DNA of 64,000 bases from Enterobacter kobei (GCF_018323985.1 NZ_AP024590.1:806001-870000), one strand, 5' to 3'. Counted from the stretch's first letter, positions 33,382 through 43,394 are shown. Made by a program: numbers and translations. The notes: generated by a model not told the origin, from the sequence alone.

Positions 33382-34884
33382 TTAACGTTTCGAACCGTAA
33401 TACACCTCGTTCCAGCGCAGCGCGTCTTTGAACGCGGGCAGGCGGGTGTCGTTGTCGATCACGGTCAGTTCAATACCGTGCAGTTCGCTGAACTGGCGCA
33501 TATCGTCCAGATCCAGCGCATGGCTGAAGACGGTATGGTGCGCGCCACCGGCGATGATCCAGGCTTCGGAGGCGGTTGGCAGATCCGGCTGGGCTTTCCA
33601 CAGGGCATTGGCGACCGGCAGCTTCGGCAGCGCGTGCGGGGCCGCGACAGAATCGACGCAGTTCACCAGCAGACGGAAACGATCCCCCAGATCGATCAGG
33701 CTGGCGTTGATCGCCGGACCTGTTTTGGTGGAGAAGATCAGACGAGCCGGATCGGCTTTGCCGCCGATACCCAGATACTGCACGTCGAGGATCGGTTTTT
33801 CGTCCAGCGCGATGGTCGGGCACACTTCCAGCATGTGCGAGCCGAGCACCAGATCGTTACCGTTCTCAAAGTGGTAGGTGTAATCCTCCATAAAGGAGGT
33901 GCCGCCCGGCAGACCGGTCGCCATCACCTTCATGATGCGCAGCAGCGCGGCGGTCTTCCAGTCGCCTTCACCGGCAAAGCCGTAGCCCTGCTGCATCAGA
34001 CGCTGCACCGCCAGACCCGGCAGCTGTTTTAAGCCGTGCAGATCTTCAAAGGTGGTGGTGAACGCATGGAACCCGCCCTGTTCGAGGAAGCGTTTCATGC
34101 CCAGCTCAATGCGCGCGGCGTCAATAACGTTCTGTCGTTTATCGCCGTTGATCTGCGCCGCCGGGGTCAGGCGGTAGCTGCTTTCATATTCGTCCACCAG
34201 CGCGTTGATATCACCGTCGCTGATGCTGTTCACGACCTGCACCAGATCGCCGACCGCCCAGGTATTCACCGAGAAGCCGAATTTGATTTGCGCGGCGACT
34301 TTATCACCGTCGGTGACCGCCACTTCACGCATGTTGTCGCCAAAACGGCACACTTTCAGATGACGGGTATCCTGTTTCGATACTGCGTGACGCATCCACG
34401 CACCGATGCGCTGCTGCGCTTTTTGATCCTGCCAGTGACCGGTCACCACGCTGTGCTGTTGACGCATGCGCGCGCCGATAAAGCCAAACTCACGGCCACC
34501 GTGCGCTGTCTGGTTGAGGTTCATAAAGTCCATATCAATGCTGTCCCACGGCAGGCCCGCATTGAACTGGGTATGGAACTGCAACAGCGGTTTGTTGAGG
34601 ATGGTCAGGCCGTTGATCCACATTTTGGCCGGGGAGAAGGTGTGCAGCCACACTACCAGACCCGCGCACTTGTCGTCATAGTTGGCGTCGCGGCAAATCG
34701 CGGTGATCTCATCCGGCGTGGTGCCGAGCGGTTTCAGCACCATTTTGCACGGCAGCTTCGCCTCTTTATTCAGGGCATTCACTACCTGTTCCGCGTGGGT
34801 GGTGACCTGACGCAGCGCTTCCGGGCCATACAGATGCTGGCTGCCAATCACAAACCACACTTCATAGTTATCGAAAACGGTCAT
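33382..34884 (-). CDS. araA: L-arabinose isomerase
   Basis: Converts L-arabinose to L-ribulose with Mn2+. 500 residues, the full family length. Begins MTVFDNYEVWFVIGSQHLYG. Metal-site residues lie in the region with HAFTTTFEDLHGLKQLPGL and the later HMLEV and HHTVFSHALD blocks. Second gene of araBAD, 11 bases after araB. Confidence 0.98.
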   Translation of the reverse strand: MTVFDNYEVWFVIGSQHLYGPEALRQVTTHAEQVVNALNKEAKLPCKMVLKPLGTTPDEITAICRDANYDDKCAGLVVWLHTFSPAKMWINGLTILNKPLLQFHTQFNAGLPWDSIDMDFMNLNQTAHGGREFGFIGARMRQQHSVVTGHWQDQKAQQRIGAWMRHAVSKQDTRHLKVCRFGDNMREVAVTDGDKVAAQIKFGFSVNTWAVGDLVQVVNSISDGDINALVDEYESSYRLTPAAQINGDKRQNVIDAARIELGMKRFLEQGGFHAFTTTFEDLHGLKQLPGLAVQRLMQQGYGFAGEGDWKTAALLRIMKVMATGLPGGTSFMEDYTYHFENGNDLVLGSHMLEVCPTIALDEKPILDVQYLGIGGKADPARLIFSTKTGPAINASLIDLGDRFRLLVNCVDSVAAPHALPKLPVANALWKAQPDLPTASEAWIIAGGAHHTVFSHALDLDDMRQFSELHGIELTVIDNDTRLPAFKDALRWNEVYYGSKR

Positions 34885-34895
34885 TTATCGTGTCC

Positions 34896-36590
34896 TTAAT
34901 GAGTCAGCGCTGCCTGTGATGCGGGGGCAGCTGAAGGGAGATAGTGTTGTTCGGCGCTTACCGCCCACTGTTGATAGCGGCGATAGAGCTGTTCAAAACG
35001 TTGCGCCTGGCGCGGGTCCGGTTGCAGGGTGTTTTCGATGCGGCTGGCCATCGACTGCTGGGCGGCCGGAATATCCGGGTGATCGCCCGCTGCCACGGCG
35101 GCAAAAATAGCCGCACCAAGAGCGCAGCACTGATCGGAGGCGACAATCTGCAACGGACGGTTTAACACGTCGCAGCAGGCCTGCATGATGACGCGGTTTT
35201 TGCGGGCGATGCCGCCCAGCGCCATCACGTTGTTCACCGCAATGCCCTGTTCGGTAAAGCACTCCATAATGGCGCGCGCGCCAAAGGCGGTGGCGGCCAC
35301 CAGCCCGCCGAACAGCAACGGAGCGTCGGTGGCGAGGTTGAGATCGGTGATCACCCCTTTCAGACGCTGATTAGCATCCGGCGTGCGGCGGCCGTTAAAC
35401 CAGTCGAGAATGACCGGCAGATGATCCAGCGACGGATTCTGGGCCCATGCCTGGGTGAGGGCCGGTAACAGTTGTTTCTGGCTGGCGCGGATCTGCGTTT
35501 TCAGTTCAGGGTGCTGCAACGCCAGTTGCTCCAGCGGCCAGCCGAGAATGCGGCCAAACCAGGCGTAGATATCGCCAAAAGCGGACTGCCCGGCTTCGAG
35601 GCCGATAAAGTCCGGCACCACGCTGCCGTCAACCTGCCCGCAGATGCCTTTCACCGCACGTTCACCGACGCTGGGTTTATCGGCGATTAGGATGTCGCAG
35701 GTAGAGGTGCCGATCACTTTCACCAGCGTGTTCGGCTGCGCACCTGCGCCTACCGCGCCCATATGGCAGTCAAACGCGCCGCCGGCGATCACCACGCTTT
35801 GCGGCAGGCCGAGACGTTGCGCCCACTCGGCGCTGAGCGTGCCCACCGGAATATCGGCGGTATAGGTATCGGTAAACATCGGGTAGCTGAGATGTTTGTT
35901 GATCAGCGGATCAAGCTCATCGAAGAAGCTGGCAGGAGGTAAGCCGCCCCAGCTTTCATGCCACAGGGATTTATGACCGGCGCTGCAACGTCCACGGCGG
36001 ATCGCCTGCGGGCGGGTGGTGTCGGAGAGCAGGGCGGGGATCCAGTCGCACAGTTCGATCCAGGAGGCGGCGGCCTGCGCTACCGCGGCATCGGCGCGGG
36101 TCACGTGCAGGATCTTCGCCCAGAACCATTCACTGGAGTAAATGCCGCCGATATAGCGGGAGTAATCCACTTTTCCGGGTGTGTGGCACAGGCGGGTAAT
36201 GGCTTCGGCTTCTTCGACGGCGGTGTGATCTTTCCACAAGACGAACATGGCGTTCGGGTTGTCGGCAAACTCCGGGCGCAGCGCCAGCACGCGGCCTTCG
36301 GCATCAATCGGGGCGGGAGTGGAGCCGGTACTGTCCACGCCAATGCCGCTGACCTGGGCGCGCTGTTCTGCGCTCAGTTCCGCCAGCACGCTTTTCAGCG
36401 CGGCTTCCATCGACTCAATATAATCCCGCGGGTGGTGGCGAAACTGGTTATGGGGCGCGTCGCAATAACGCCCTTCCTGCCAGCGGGGATACCATTCGAC
36501 GCTGGTGGCGATCTCTTCGCCGCTGACGCTATCCACGGCCAGGGCGCGTACTGAATCGCTGCCAAAATCGAGGCCAATTGCAATTGCCAT
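34896..36590 (-). CDS. araB: L-ribulokinase
   Basis: Phosphorylates L-ribulose with ATP. 564 residues, FGGY carbohydrate kinase family. N-terminal phosphate loop IGLDFGSDSVRALAVD, central substrate block GGAFDCHMGAVG, C-terminal MALGGIARKNRVIMQ and SDQCCALGAAIFAA. First gene of araBAD, transcribed away from araC from the shared control region 36591-36927. Confidence 0.98.
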   Translation of the reverse strand: MAIAIGLDFGSDSVRALAVDSVSGEEIATSVEWYPRWQEGRYCDAPHNQFRHHPRDYIESMEAALKSVLAELSAEQRAQVSGIGVDSTGSTPAPIDAEGRVLALRPEFADNPNAMFVLWKDHTAVEEAEAITRLCHTPGKVDYSRYIGGIYSSEWFWAKILHVTRADAAVAQAAASWIELCDWIPALLSDTTRPQAIRRGRCSAGHKSLWHESWGGLPPASFFDELDPLINKHLSYPMFTDTYTADIPVGTLSAEWAQRLGLPQSVVIAGGAFDCHMGAVGAGAQPNTLVKVIGTSTCDILIADKPSVGERAVKGICGQVDGSVVPDFIGLEAGQSAFGDIYAWFGRILGWPLEQLALQHPELKTQIRASQKQLLPALTQAWAQNPSLDHLPVILDWFNGRRTPDANQRLKGVITDLNLATDAPLLFGGLVAATAFGARAIMECFTEQGIAVNNVMALGGIARKNRVIMQACCDVLNRPLQIVASDQCCALGAAIFAAVAAGDHPDIPAAQQSMASRIENTLQPDPRQAQRFEQLYRRYQQWAVSAEQHYLPSAAPASQAALTH

Positions 36591-36927
36591 CGTGTAACTC
36601 CATCAAGAATGAGCGTATGGAGAAACATTAGTGACAGACGCCGGAAAGGGTCAGGCAGGATCCGCTAATCTTATGGATAAAAATGCTATGGCATGGCAAA
36701 GTGTGACGCCGTGCAAATAATCAATGTGGACATTCCGCCTGGCTTTATAGACACTTTTGTTAAGCCTTTTTTGCCGCTGCGTGGAAACAAAACCGCGCAA
36801 AGTGCTTTTATCTGGCGGGGTTGGTGAGCGCTGTTTTACCGGCGGACGGATCTGCTGGCGGATTTGATGATACAAATCACAATATGGACAATTGGTTTCC
36901 TTTAATGATCTCCGGAGTATTGCCATT
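36591..36927. promoter_or_regulatory. araBAD-araC divergent control region
   Basis: A 337-bp gene-free stretch holding the known ara operators by similarity to E. coli. The araI1-I2 half-sites and pBAD lie at 36651-36688 (on the araB strand TAGCATTTTTATCCATAAGA and TAGCGGATCCTGCC). A CRP site is at 36702-36723 (TGTGACGCCGTGCAAATAAT). araO1 is around 36727-36763 (TTATAGACACTTTTGTTA), and araO2 at 36882-36899 (CCAATTGTCCATAT on the complement). Spacing of about 220 bp between I1 and O2 agrees with AraC-mediated looping repression. Confidence 0.9.
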
Positions 36928-37773
36928 ATGGCTGAACCGCAAAACGATCCGCTGCTGCCTGGCTACTCTTTCAATGCGCATCTGGTGGCAGGATTAACGC
37001 CGATTGAAGCCGACGGCTACCTGGATTTTTTCGTTGACCGCCCGCTGGGCATGAAGGGCTATATCCTCAATCTGACGGTGCGCGGCGAGGGGATCATCGA
37101 CAACAACGGTAAACAGTTTGTCTGCCGTCCTGGCGACATTCTGCTGTTCCCGCCTGGCGAGGTGCACCATTACGGTCGGCACCCCGATGCGCGGGAGTGG
37201 TATCACCAGTGGGTCTATTTTCGTCCGCGCGCCTACTGGCATGAATGGCTGGCGTGGCCGACGATTTTCGGTCAGACCGGGATTTTTCGACCCGACGAGG
37301 CGCATCAGGCAGCGTTCAGCGAGCTGTTTGACCAGATTATCCATGCCGGGCAGAGCGCCGGACGCTACGCCGAGCTGCTGGCGATTAACCTGCTGGAGCA
37401 GGTGCTTCTGCGCCGCATGGAAGCCATCAATGAATCCCTGCATCCGCCGCTGGATAACCGCGTGCGCGATGCCTGCCAGTACATCAGCGATCACCTTGCC
37501 GACAGCCACTTCGACATTGCCAGCGTCGCTCAGCATGTTTGCCTGTCTCCGTCGCGATTGTCGCACCTGTTCCGCCAGCAACTGGGCGTCAGCGTGCTGA
37601 GCTGGCGCGAGGATCAGCGCATCAGCCAGGCCAAACTGTTGCTCAGCACCACGCGGATGCCTATCGCCAGCGTCGGGCGCAACGTCGGCTTTGAAGATCA
37701 GCTCTATTTTTCCCGCGTTTTTAAAAAATGTACCGGTGCCAGCCCAAGCGAATTTCGTGCCGGATGTGAATGA
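36928..37773 (+). CDS. araC: Arabinose operon regulator AraC
   Basis: Arabinose-responsive activator/repressor. 281 residues, about ten fewer than E. coli AraC at the C-terminus, as in several other enterics. The cupin sugar-binding and dimer domain (about 1-165; LPGYSFNAHLVAGLTPIEA, RPGDILLFPPGEVHHYGRHP) is followed by two HTH motifs (FDIASVAQHVCLSPSRLSHL and MPIASVGRNVGFEDQLYFSR). Start at ATG 36928 with GGAG upstream; a GTG-led extension from 36892 would run through araO2 and is not used. Confidence 0.97.
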   Translation: MAEPQNDPLLPGYSFNAHLVAGLTPIEADGYLDFFVDRPLGMKGYILNLTVRGEGIIDNNGKQFVCRPGDILLFPPGEVHHYGRHPDAREWYHQWVYFRPRAYWHEWLAWPTIFGQTGIFRPDEAHQAAFSELFDQIIHAGQSAGRYAELLAINLLEQVLLRRMEAINESLHPPLDNRVRDACQYISDHLADSHFDIASVAQHVCLSPSRLSHLFRQQLGVSVLSWREDQRISQAKLLLSTTRMPIASVGRNVGFEDQLYFSRVFKKCTGASPSEFRAGCE

Positions 37774-37855
37774 AACGTAAATGAAACGAAAAGACATGTC
37801 CGGTGGTCTGAGTTAACCAGTAAACTACTTATCAGATCATTTTATCGGGCAGGTT

Positions 37856-38626
37856 ATGCAGGCATTTTTGGAACATTTTATTACGCAGTCGGCGGCGTAT
37901 TCCCTCATCGCCATTGCGCTGGTGGCTTTTTTTGAGTCGCTGGCGTTAGTCGGGCTGATTTTACCCGGCACGGTGATGATGGCGGGGCTTGGGGCGCTGA
38001 TTGGCAGCGGCGAGGTCAATTTCTGGTATGCATGGCTGGCGGGTATCGTCGGCTGTCTGCTGGGTGACTGGATCTCCTTCTGGCTCGGCTGGCGCTTTAA
38101 AAAGCCGCTGCATCGCTGGTCTTTTTTAAAGAAAAACAAAGCGCTGCTGGATAAAACCGAGCATGCGCTGCATCAGCACAGCATGTTTACCATTCTCGTC
38201 GGGCGTTTTGTCGGTCCTACCCGGCCACTGGTACCGATGGTGGCGGGGATGCTGGATCTGCCGGTGGTGAAATTTATCCTGCCCAATATTATCGGCTGCG
38301 TGTTCTGGCCGCCGTTCTACTTTTTGCCGGGTATTCTGGCAGGCGCAGCCATTGATATTCCCGCTGATGAACAGAGCGGCGGCTTTAAATGGCTGCTGTT
38401 GCTGGCTGCGGTGTTGCTGTGGCTGGCAGCATGGATGTGCTGGCGACTGTGGCGCAGTACGAAAGCCAGTTCCGACAAGCTGACGCGCTATCTGCCGCGC
38501 GCCCGTCTGCTGTGGGTAGCACCGCTGCTGCTCGGGGTGGCGGTAGTGGCGACCGTGGTGGTGATCCGTCATCCGCTGATGCCGGTGTATGTCGATATTC
38601 TCGGGAAGGTAGTGAGCGGTCACTGA
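37856..38626 (+). CDS. yabI: DedA family membrane protein YabI
   Basis: 256-residue inner-membrane protein of the DedA/VTT family, implicated in undecaprenyl-phosphate or phospholipid translocation and envelope pH homeostasis. Conserved motifs: FFESLALVGLILPGT, the GDWISFWLGWRF region, and FVGPTRPLVPMVAGM. Five or more hydrophobic segments. It follows araC as in E. coli; thiQ, which follows there, is not present. Confidence 0.95.
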   Translation: MQAFLEHFITQSAAYSLIAIALVAFFESLALVGLILPGTVMMAGLGALIGSGEVNFWYAWLAGIVGCLLGDWISFWLGWRFKKPLHRWSFLKKNKALLDKTEHALHQHSMFTILVGRFVGPTRPLVPMVAGMLDLPVVKFILPNIIGCVFWPPFYFLPGILAGAAIDIPADEQSGGFKWLLLLAAVLLWLAAWMCWRLWRSTKASSDKLTRYLPRARLLWVAPLLLGVAVVATVVVIRHPLMPVYVDILGKVVSGH

Positions 38627-38632
38627 CGGGGT

Positions 38633-38785
38633 GGATGCCGGGTGGCGCTGACGCTTACCCGGCCTACGTCTGGATGCCGGGTGGCGGCTTCGCCTTACCC
38701 GGCCTACGTCTGGTTGCCGGGTGGCGGCTTCGCCTTACCCGGCCTACGGTTTTGTAGGCCCGGCAAGCAACGCGCCGCCGGGCAA
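38633..38785. repeat. BIME: three tandem REP units plus one inverted unit
   Basis: Three 40-bp-period units (38633-38670, 38671-38710, 38711-38750), each GCCGGGTGGCG...CTTACCCGGCCTACG, then an inverted unit at 38752-38785 (GTAGGCCCGGCAAGC...CGCCGCCGGGCAA). Lies between convergent yabI and the mannosidase gene, where it could bind gyrase/IHF or end transcripts. Confidence 0.9.
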
Positions 38786-38795
38786 CACGGCCCCG

Positions 38796-41369
38796 TTATT
38801 CAACAACTACCCGCACATTCACGTGCCCGAGCGGGGGAACCTGGCGGATTGCCAGCGGTTCGCCCAGCGCATTACACGTCTGCCACGCTTCGGGAACGGT
38901 TAGCGAGTGCTCACCAGGGTTAAACAGCCTGACCAGCGTCCCGCCATAAAGCACATCCACGCCGCTGACCGCCAGCCCTTCGGGGATCTCTGCCAGCAAC
39001 TGTCGCACCCGCACCGGCTGTGCCGGTAAAAACACATCGAAATTATCCAGCCGCTGTACACCGCTTTCGTCACGCTGCCACTGCCAGAGCGTCGGGTTAA
39101 CCCTGAAGCCTTGCGCGCAGGCGACGCGCTCATGGGCGGTAAGCGGCGTCAGACAGAGCGCAAAATCAAAGTTCAGCAGCCCCGGCAGTTCCGCTTCCGG
39201 CGTGGCTAACCGCTGGCCCGAGGCGCGGCCCGGACGCCACAGCAAATCATCTTTGCCCAGTTGCGACGCGCCGCGAAACAGCGTGATCCGTAGCTGGCGA
39301 TCCGCATATTCATACTCTTTCAGTCCGCGGGCGAAAAAATGAAAGTCATCGTGAGCGCGCAACTGATGCATAAACGGCTCGATGTCCACCAGGCGCTCGG
39401 TGAAATCCGTGCGCGCGCTGTCCGGCTGGTTCTGGCGGCTGATCCAGCCGAAAGGCATATCCGCTTCTACCGCCGTGATGGGCGTGCCGGTATCGAAAAC
39501 CAGCTGCATCCGGTGCTCGCGTACCTGGTTATCCACCGTCAGATGAAAACGGATCAGCGCGTTTTCCAGCGTCACGGTCAACGTCACCGCTACGGACTTC
39601 AGATGTTCACTGCGCCCGGTGCGGTGCGCATCCAGGCACTCCGGCAACGACAGCAGGCTTGTGACGATCAGCTCCTGTTTCGCCGGATGCTGTTTCACCG
39701 AAACCAACTCCAGCCAGCCGGAGCGCAACTCCACATCGCCTGCCAGCGGCGAAAAGTCATACAGATCGCCGTCATTACCCAGATCGCTTAACTGCACCAG
39801 CCGCGTCAGCGTGCGTGGGCGGCGCTTGTCCAGCAGGCACAGGTTCTGATCCTGCCAGCTGATGCGGTAGTGGGCGTTCTCGATAAAAGTCTGGCGCAGC
39901 GGCTGCATCCACGGCATCGCCACCGGTTCGCTATGCTGCACAAAAAACAGCGCTATCCCCAGCGGCGGCACCGGCGCATGAAGAATATCCACCCGGTTAC
40001 GGTAGTAATAGTCTGCTGAAAACGTCTCCACTTCACCGTCTGGCGTCAGCAGCACCGCGCGTGGTTTGCGGATTTTCTCCTGCGCCAGCAGGATGAATTC
40101 CACTGGCCGACCCTGTTCATCCACCAGCCGGAAGGTGGGTGTCGGCGTGATCAGCACCCGGTTGTGCACGCTGAGGGTGGGCGCGCTGGTACCGTTCACC
40201 AGCAGAAAGCGATGATCCCGATCCGGGGCGAGGTTTGCCAGCAGCAGACGGGCGTGCAGGCTGAACAGCGCCTCGCCGATCTGCTGCGCATGGGCGCAGC
40301 GGGCCAGCACGTCGCGGTTGGTTTCATCGCTGTTACAGCCGCCCATACTGTCGTGGGCGTGGGACTCCAGCAGCAGACGCCAGGCTTTTTCCAGCATCGC
40401 CTCGCTACAGGCCAGCCCGTTGATACGCGCCAGCGCCAGCAGCGGTTCGGTCTGATGGATCAACTGCGTTTCCGCATCGTCGTTTGCGCGTTTAATGTCG
40501 TAGCGCGAGGAGCCAATGGTTTTATGTACCCGGGACAGGCGCGGGCGGCGGAATTCGCCCTGCCACAGGGGGAGCGCGTCCTTGTTCAGCGCTGCGAAAT
40601 AATCCTCATAGCTACTGGCGATAAATTCATCCTCGCTGTGGGCGTTAAGCTCCGCGATGAGGCTGGCGAAATCCGCATCACAGCTGACCTGATCGCCGCC
40701 AATCGGGCACAGCAGATGGCTGCTGGTGGTGAGCTGTTTAAGCCGGGCGATCAGCGGGAAGGTTTCGGCCTCAACATGCGCAAGCGAGAAATTACGCCAG
40801 CGCCCGCCGCGCTCCGGGTGGGCCAGCGAATAGCCAAACGGTATGATCGCCGTGGTGACGGCGTCGCCGTTCGCCGCCTGCCAGCGCATTTCCGTCGCGC
40901 CCATCACCTGCGGATCGTACCCCCGGCGCAGCAAAATATGCCGCAGCCCGAAGGCGGCTGCCAGCTGCGGCAGCTGTGCCGGGCTGCCGAAGGTATCGGG
41001 TAAATAGAGCACGTCCATGCAGCCGCCCGCCGCCCGGGCAAGCGCAATGCCGATGCGCAGGTTGCGGAACATGGATTCGGTGCTGATGCTGAACAGATCC
41101 GGCTGTGTATACCAGGGGCCGATCATTAACCGACGCTGGCGGACGAGCGCCGTCGCCCGTTCGGTCATCTCCGGTTTGAGCTGTAAAAAATCCGCCAGCA
41201 GGGAGCTTTGTCCGTCCAGGTGGTACACCAGCGCCGGGTGCGTTTCTAAGGCTTCAATCGCCTCCGTAAAGGCTTTCAGGGCGAAGACCTGGGTATCAAG
41301 GGTGGTGAAATACCACTCCCGATCCCAGTGGGTATGGGACACGGCGTGAATGAGGCGTTTGTCGTTCAT
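38796..41369 (-). CDS. GH38 alpha-mannosidase (MngB-like)
   Basis: 857-residue retaining alpha-mannosidase-like enzyme of glycoside hydrolase family 38. Zinc ligands in HTHWDREWYF (His and Asp near the N-terminus) and in ESHAHDSMGGCNSDE; the probable nucleophile Asp is in LYLPDTFGSP. Central and C-terminal beta domains follow. It is most like E. coli MngB, which hydrolyses mannosyl-6-P-glycerate after PTS uptake. Cytoplasmic, with no signal peptide. Last gene of a four-gene operon; its start overlaps the preceding stop by four bases (ATGA). The natural substrate is not known from sequence. Confidence 0.92.
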   Translation of the reverse strand: MNDKRLIHAVSHTHWDREWYFTTLDTQVFALKAFTEAIEALETHPALVYHLDGQSSLLADFLQLKPEMTERATALVRQRRLMIGPWYTQPDLFSISTESMFRNLRIGIALARAAGGCMDVLYLPDTFGSPAQLPQLAAAFGLRHILLRRGYDPQVMGATEMRWQAANGDAVTTAIIPFGYSLAHPERGGRWRNFSLAHVEAETFPLIARLKQLTTSSHLLCPIGGDQVSCDADFASLIAELNAHSEDEFIASSYEDYFAALNKDALPLWQGEFRRPRLSRVHKTIGSSRYDIKRANDDAETQLIHQTEPLLALARINGLACSEAMLEKAWRLLLESHAHDSMGGCNSDETNRDVLARCAHAQQIGEALFSLHARLLLANLAPDRDHRFLLVNGTSAPTLSVHNRVLITPTPTFRLVDEQGRPVEFILLAQEKIRKPRAVLLTPDGEVETFSADYYYRNRVDILHAPVPPLGIALFFVQHSEPVAMPWMQPLRQTFIENAHYRISWQDQNLCLLDKRRPRTLTRLVQLSDLGNDGDLYDFSPLAGDVELRSGWLELVSVKQHPAKQELIVTSLLSLPECLDAHRTGRSEHLKSVAVTLTVTLENALIRFHLTVDNQVREHRMQLVFDTGTPITAVEADMPFGWISRQNQPDSARTDFTERLVDIEPFMHQLRAHDDFHFFARGLKEYEYADRQLRITLFRGASQLGKDDLLWRPGRASGQRLATPEAELPGLLNFDFALCLTPLTAHERVACAQGFRVNPTLWQWQRDESGVQRLDNFDVFLPAQPVRVRQLLAEIPEGLAVSGVDVLYGGTLVRLFNPGEHSLTVPEAWQTCNALGEPLAIRQVPPLGHVNVRVVVE

Positions 41370-43390
41370 TGGCGCTCCCCGTTGCTGGCCGTTTCCAGCA
41401 GGTATTCAGCATGAATATCCTCGCCGTACCACATCGGGAAATTGGTGCCCCAGATATTGTTGTACAGGTGGGCGAAAATCCCTTCCGGCTCGTCATGCGG
41501 CTCGCCAAACCACAGAATACGCGGCTCGTGCAGGGCGACCAGCGGCGCATCAAGAGGCTGGAATTGCCAGTCGGGGGTGAAGACGCTTTCGACGCCGTGC
41601 AAATTGCGATTGCCGTTGGGCACCACCTGCTGCCAGTCAATGGTCTGGCCGATTTTGCGGCACTGGCTGCGGGATTTATCGATAAGCCCGAATTGCAGCC
41701 AGATCTCCTCCGGCAGACGGTTTGCCTGTTTACCGATAATTGACACCTGATAGCGAATGGCGGCGCGATGTTTACTGAAGCGCCAGCAGTGCCGCACTTT
41801 TTTCGGCAGCCGCAGCACCATGCCCGGCTCGTTTTGTACAAAGCGCGCCTCGATAAACAGCTGATAGTCGTCCGGCGTCTCGTCTATACGCACTTCATGA
41901 AGTTGCAGCGTGGCGCACTGTGAAGGAACGGGCACGGCGGTCAGCTCCAGCCCCGGTTTGGTAAAATCGGCGATCGCCCAGTCGCGAGTCGTCGCGAGGT
42001 TTTGCAGATAATGTTCTGTAAAACGCTGATAGTCGGCATCGCTTACCTGGCGGTAAATCAGCCTGCCAAGGGGGGCTGCGGAGAGCACCTTACCACCAAC
42101 GCTCAGAGTGCTGAGGCTGCCATCATCGGCGATATAGACGCGATAGTCGCCAAAGGTGCGGGATCGTCTGGAAACGATAATGCCCTCCGGGGTGATGGGG
42201 GCGAGCGGGGCAAATTTCTTAGCCACCACCGGCGGCAGGCAGGCGAGGGCATTGTCGACATAATCGCGCTGCTCCTGCCAGGAGGCGGCGAGACTCTGAT
42301 AACCCGGCGCAGGGCGGTGCGGCAGTCGCGCGGCAAACTCGTCGATAAAGCGGTATTTCTCCGGGACGCCGTTTTCCACGCAGTCTGCCTGCCGCGCCAC
42401 GTCAAACTCGGCGGGCAGATAGTGGTTGTAATCGCCCAGATGCAGCTTGAGATCCATCCCCCAGGTGTGTTCCGGCACCATGATCAGCTGCGCCATTGCC
42501 TGGCGGTATGTCTCGCTGGCGGCAGAGAGTCGCCCGGCAGAGACCTCTTTTGCCAGCAGCCGCATCAGGCGCAGATAGCGGCTGACCTTGCCCGGATCGG
42601 TCGCCAGTCCGTGATTCCAGGTATCGCCGATTTCACCGTCGATCACCGGCAGCAGATGACGAATGCCCGCGACGCGGGCGGCGAACTGATCCAGCGTCGA
42701 GGCGCTGACCTCGGCGTCGGGATAACGACCCTGGTAAGTGGCGACAGTGGCGTGTACCAGCGCGGCATCCGGCGGAGCGCAGTTATCGGCGGCATGACAG
42801 AACACCAGCAGCTCATCCAGCGGCGCGCACCAGTATTCGTTGCCGTAGCCACCCGGCGAATAGTTGACGATGATTTCCGCCTCCCCCAGACGCCAGCGAA
42901 ACAGGGGCGGCACGTCCGGCGCGGTGGAGGCTTCATTGACGCCGAGATGCAGGTACGTGATCCCGGCGTCCGCCAGCCAGGGAATAATCGCCTGGGTATA
43001 ACCCGGCACGTCGGTCATTTTGGCGGCGATGGTGCGCCGGTGAAAACGCAGATCCAGATCGAGGGCGTAATTAAGACCAAATTGCAACGCGCCGGGCGTG
43101 AGCAGTTCGCTGTGGGAGGTAAAGGGCAGGCCGTGCCAGGCGATGTCGCCGCGGCCGATGGCTTCCGTCAGCGCACGGCGGGCGCTGTCGTCGGCCATCT
43201 GCAAATAGCGGGTGATAAGCCAGGCGCCGCAGGTCCAGATAAAGTTTTTCTGCCCCGGCCTGTTCACCGCCTGCGCCAGAGCGATCACCGCCGGGATAAA
43301 CTCGTGCAGGTATTTGTCTTCGACAGTGCGGGCCAGATCGGTAAAGCCAATATCCAGATGCGTTTTATAGATGATATGCACACGTTGCAC
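41366..43390 (-). CDS. DUF5054 protein, GH38-like
   Basis: 674 residues. The N-terminal part has glycosidase-like features of the GH38 fold: VHIIYKTHLDIGFTDLA (H-x-D metal-type motif), NFIWTCGAWLI and a middle INGEIGDTWNHG-like block (VIDGEIGDTWNHGLATDP). Such DUF5054 proteins accompany mannosidases; activity is not established. Cytoplasmic by sequence. Placed between the PHP hydrolase and the GH38 enzyme, with a four-base overlap to the latter, suggesting the two act on the same compound or on sequential intermediates. Confidence 0.85.
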   Translation of the reverse strand: MQRVHIIYKTHLDIGFTDLARTVEDKYLHEFIPAVIALAQAVNRPGQKNFIWTCGAWLITRYLQMADDSARRALTEAIGRGDIAWHGLPFTSHSELLTPGALQFGLNYALDLDLRFHRRTIAAKMTDVPGYTQAIIPWLADAGITYLHLGVNEASTAPDVPPLFRWRLGEAEIIVNYSPGGYGNEYWCAPLDELLVFCHAADNCAPPDAALVHATVATYQGRYPDAEVSASTLDQFAARVAGIRHLLPVIDGEIGDTWNHGLATDPGKVSRYLRLMRLLAKEVSAGRLSAASETYRQAMAQLIMVPEHTWGMDLKLHLGDYNHYLPAEFDVARQADCVENGVPEKYRFIDEFAARLPHRPAPGYQSLAASWQEQRDYVDNALACLPPVVAKKFAPLAPITPEGIIVSRRSRTFGDYRVYIADDGSLSTLSVGGKVLSAAPLGRLIYRQVSDADYQRFTEHYLQNLATTRDWAIADFTKPGLELTAVPVPSQCATLQLHEVRIDETPDDYQLFIEARFVQNEPGMVLRLPKKVRHCWRFSKHRAAIRYQVSIIGKQANRLPEEIWLQFGLIDKSRSQCRKIGQTIDWQQVVPNGNRNLHGVESVFTPDWQFQPLDAPLVALHEPRILWFGEPHDEPEGIFAHLYNNIWGTNFPMWYGEDIHAEYLLETASNGERQ

Positions 43391-43394
43391 GGGA

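Noticed and set aside
38633..38785. Regular 40-bp repeats considered as a CRISPR array
   Set aside because: Units are contiguous without unique spacers and carry REP palindromes; no cas genes nearby.
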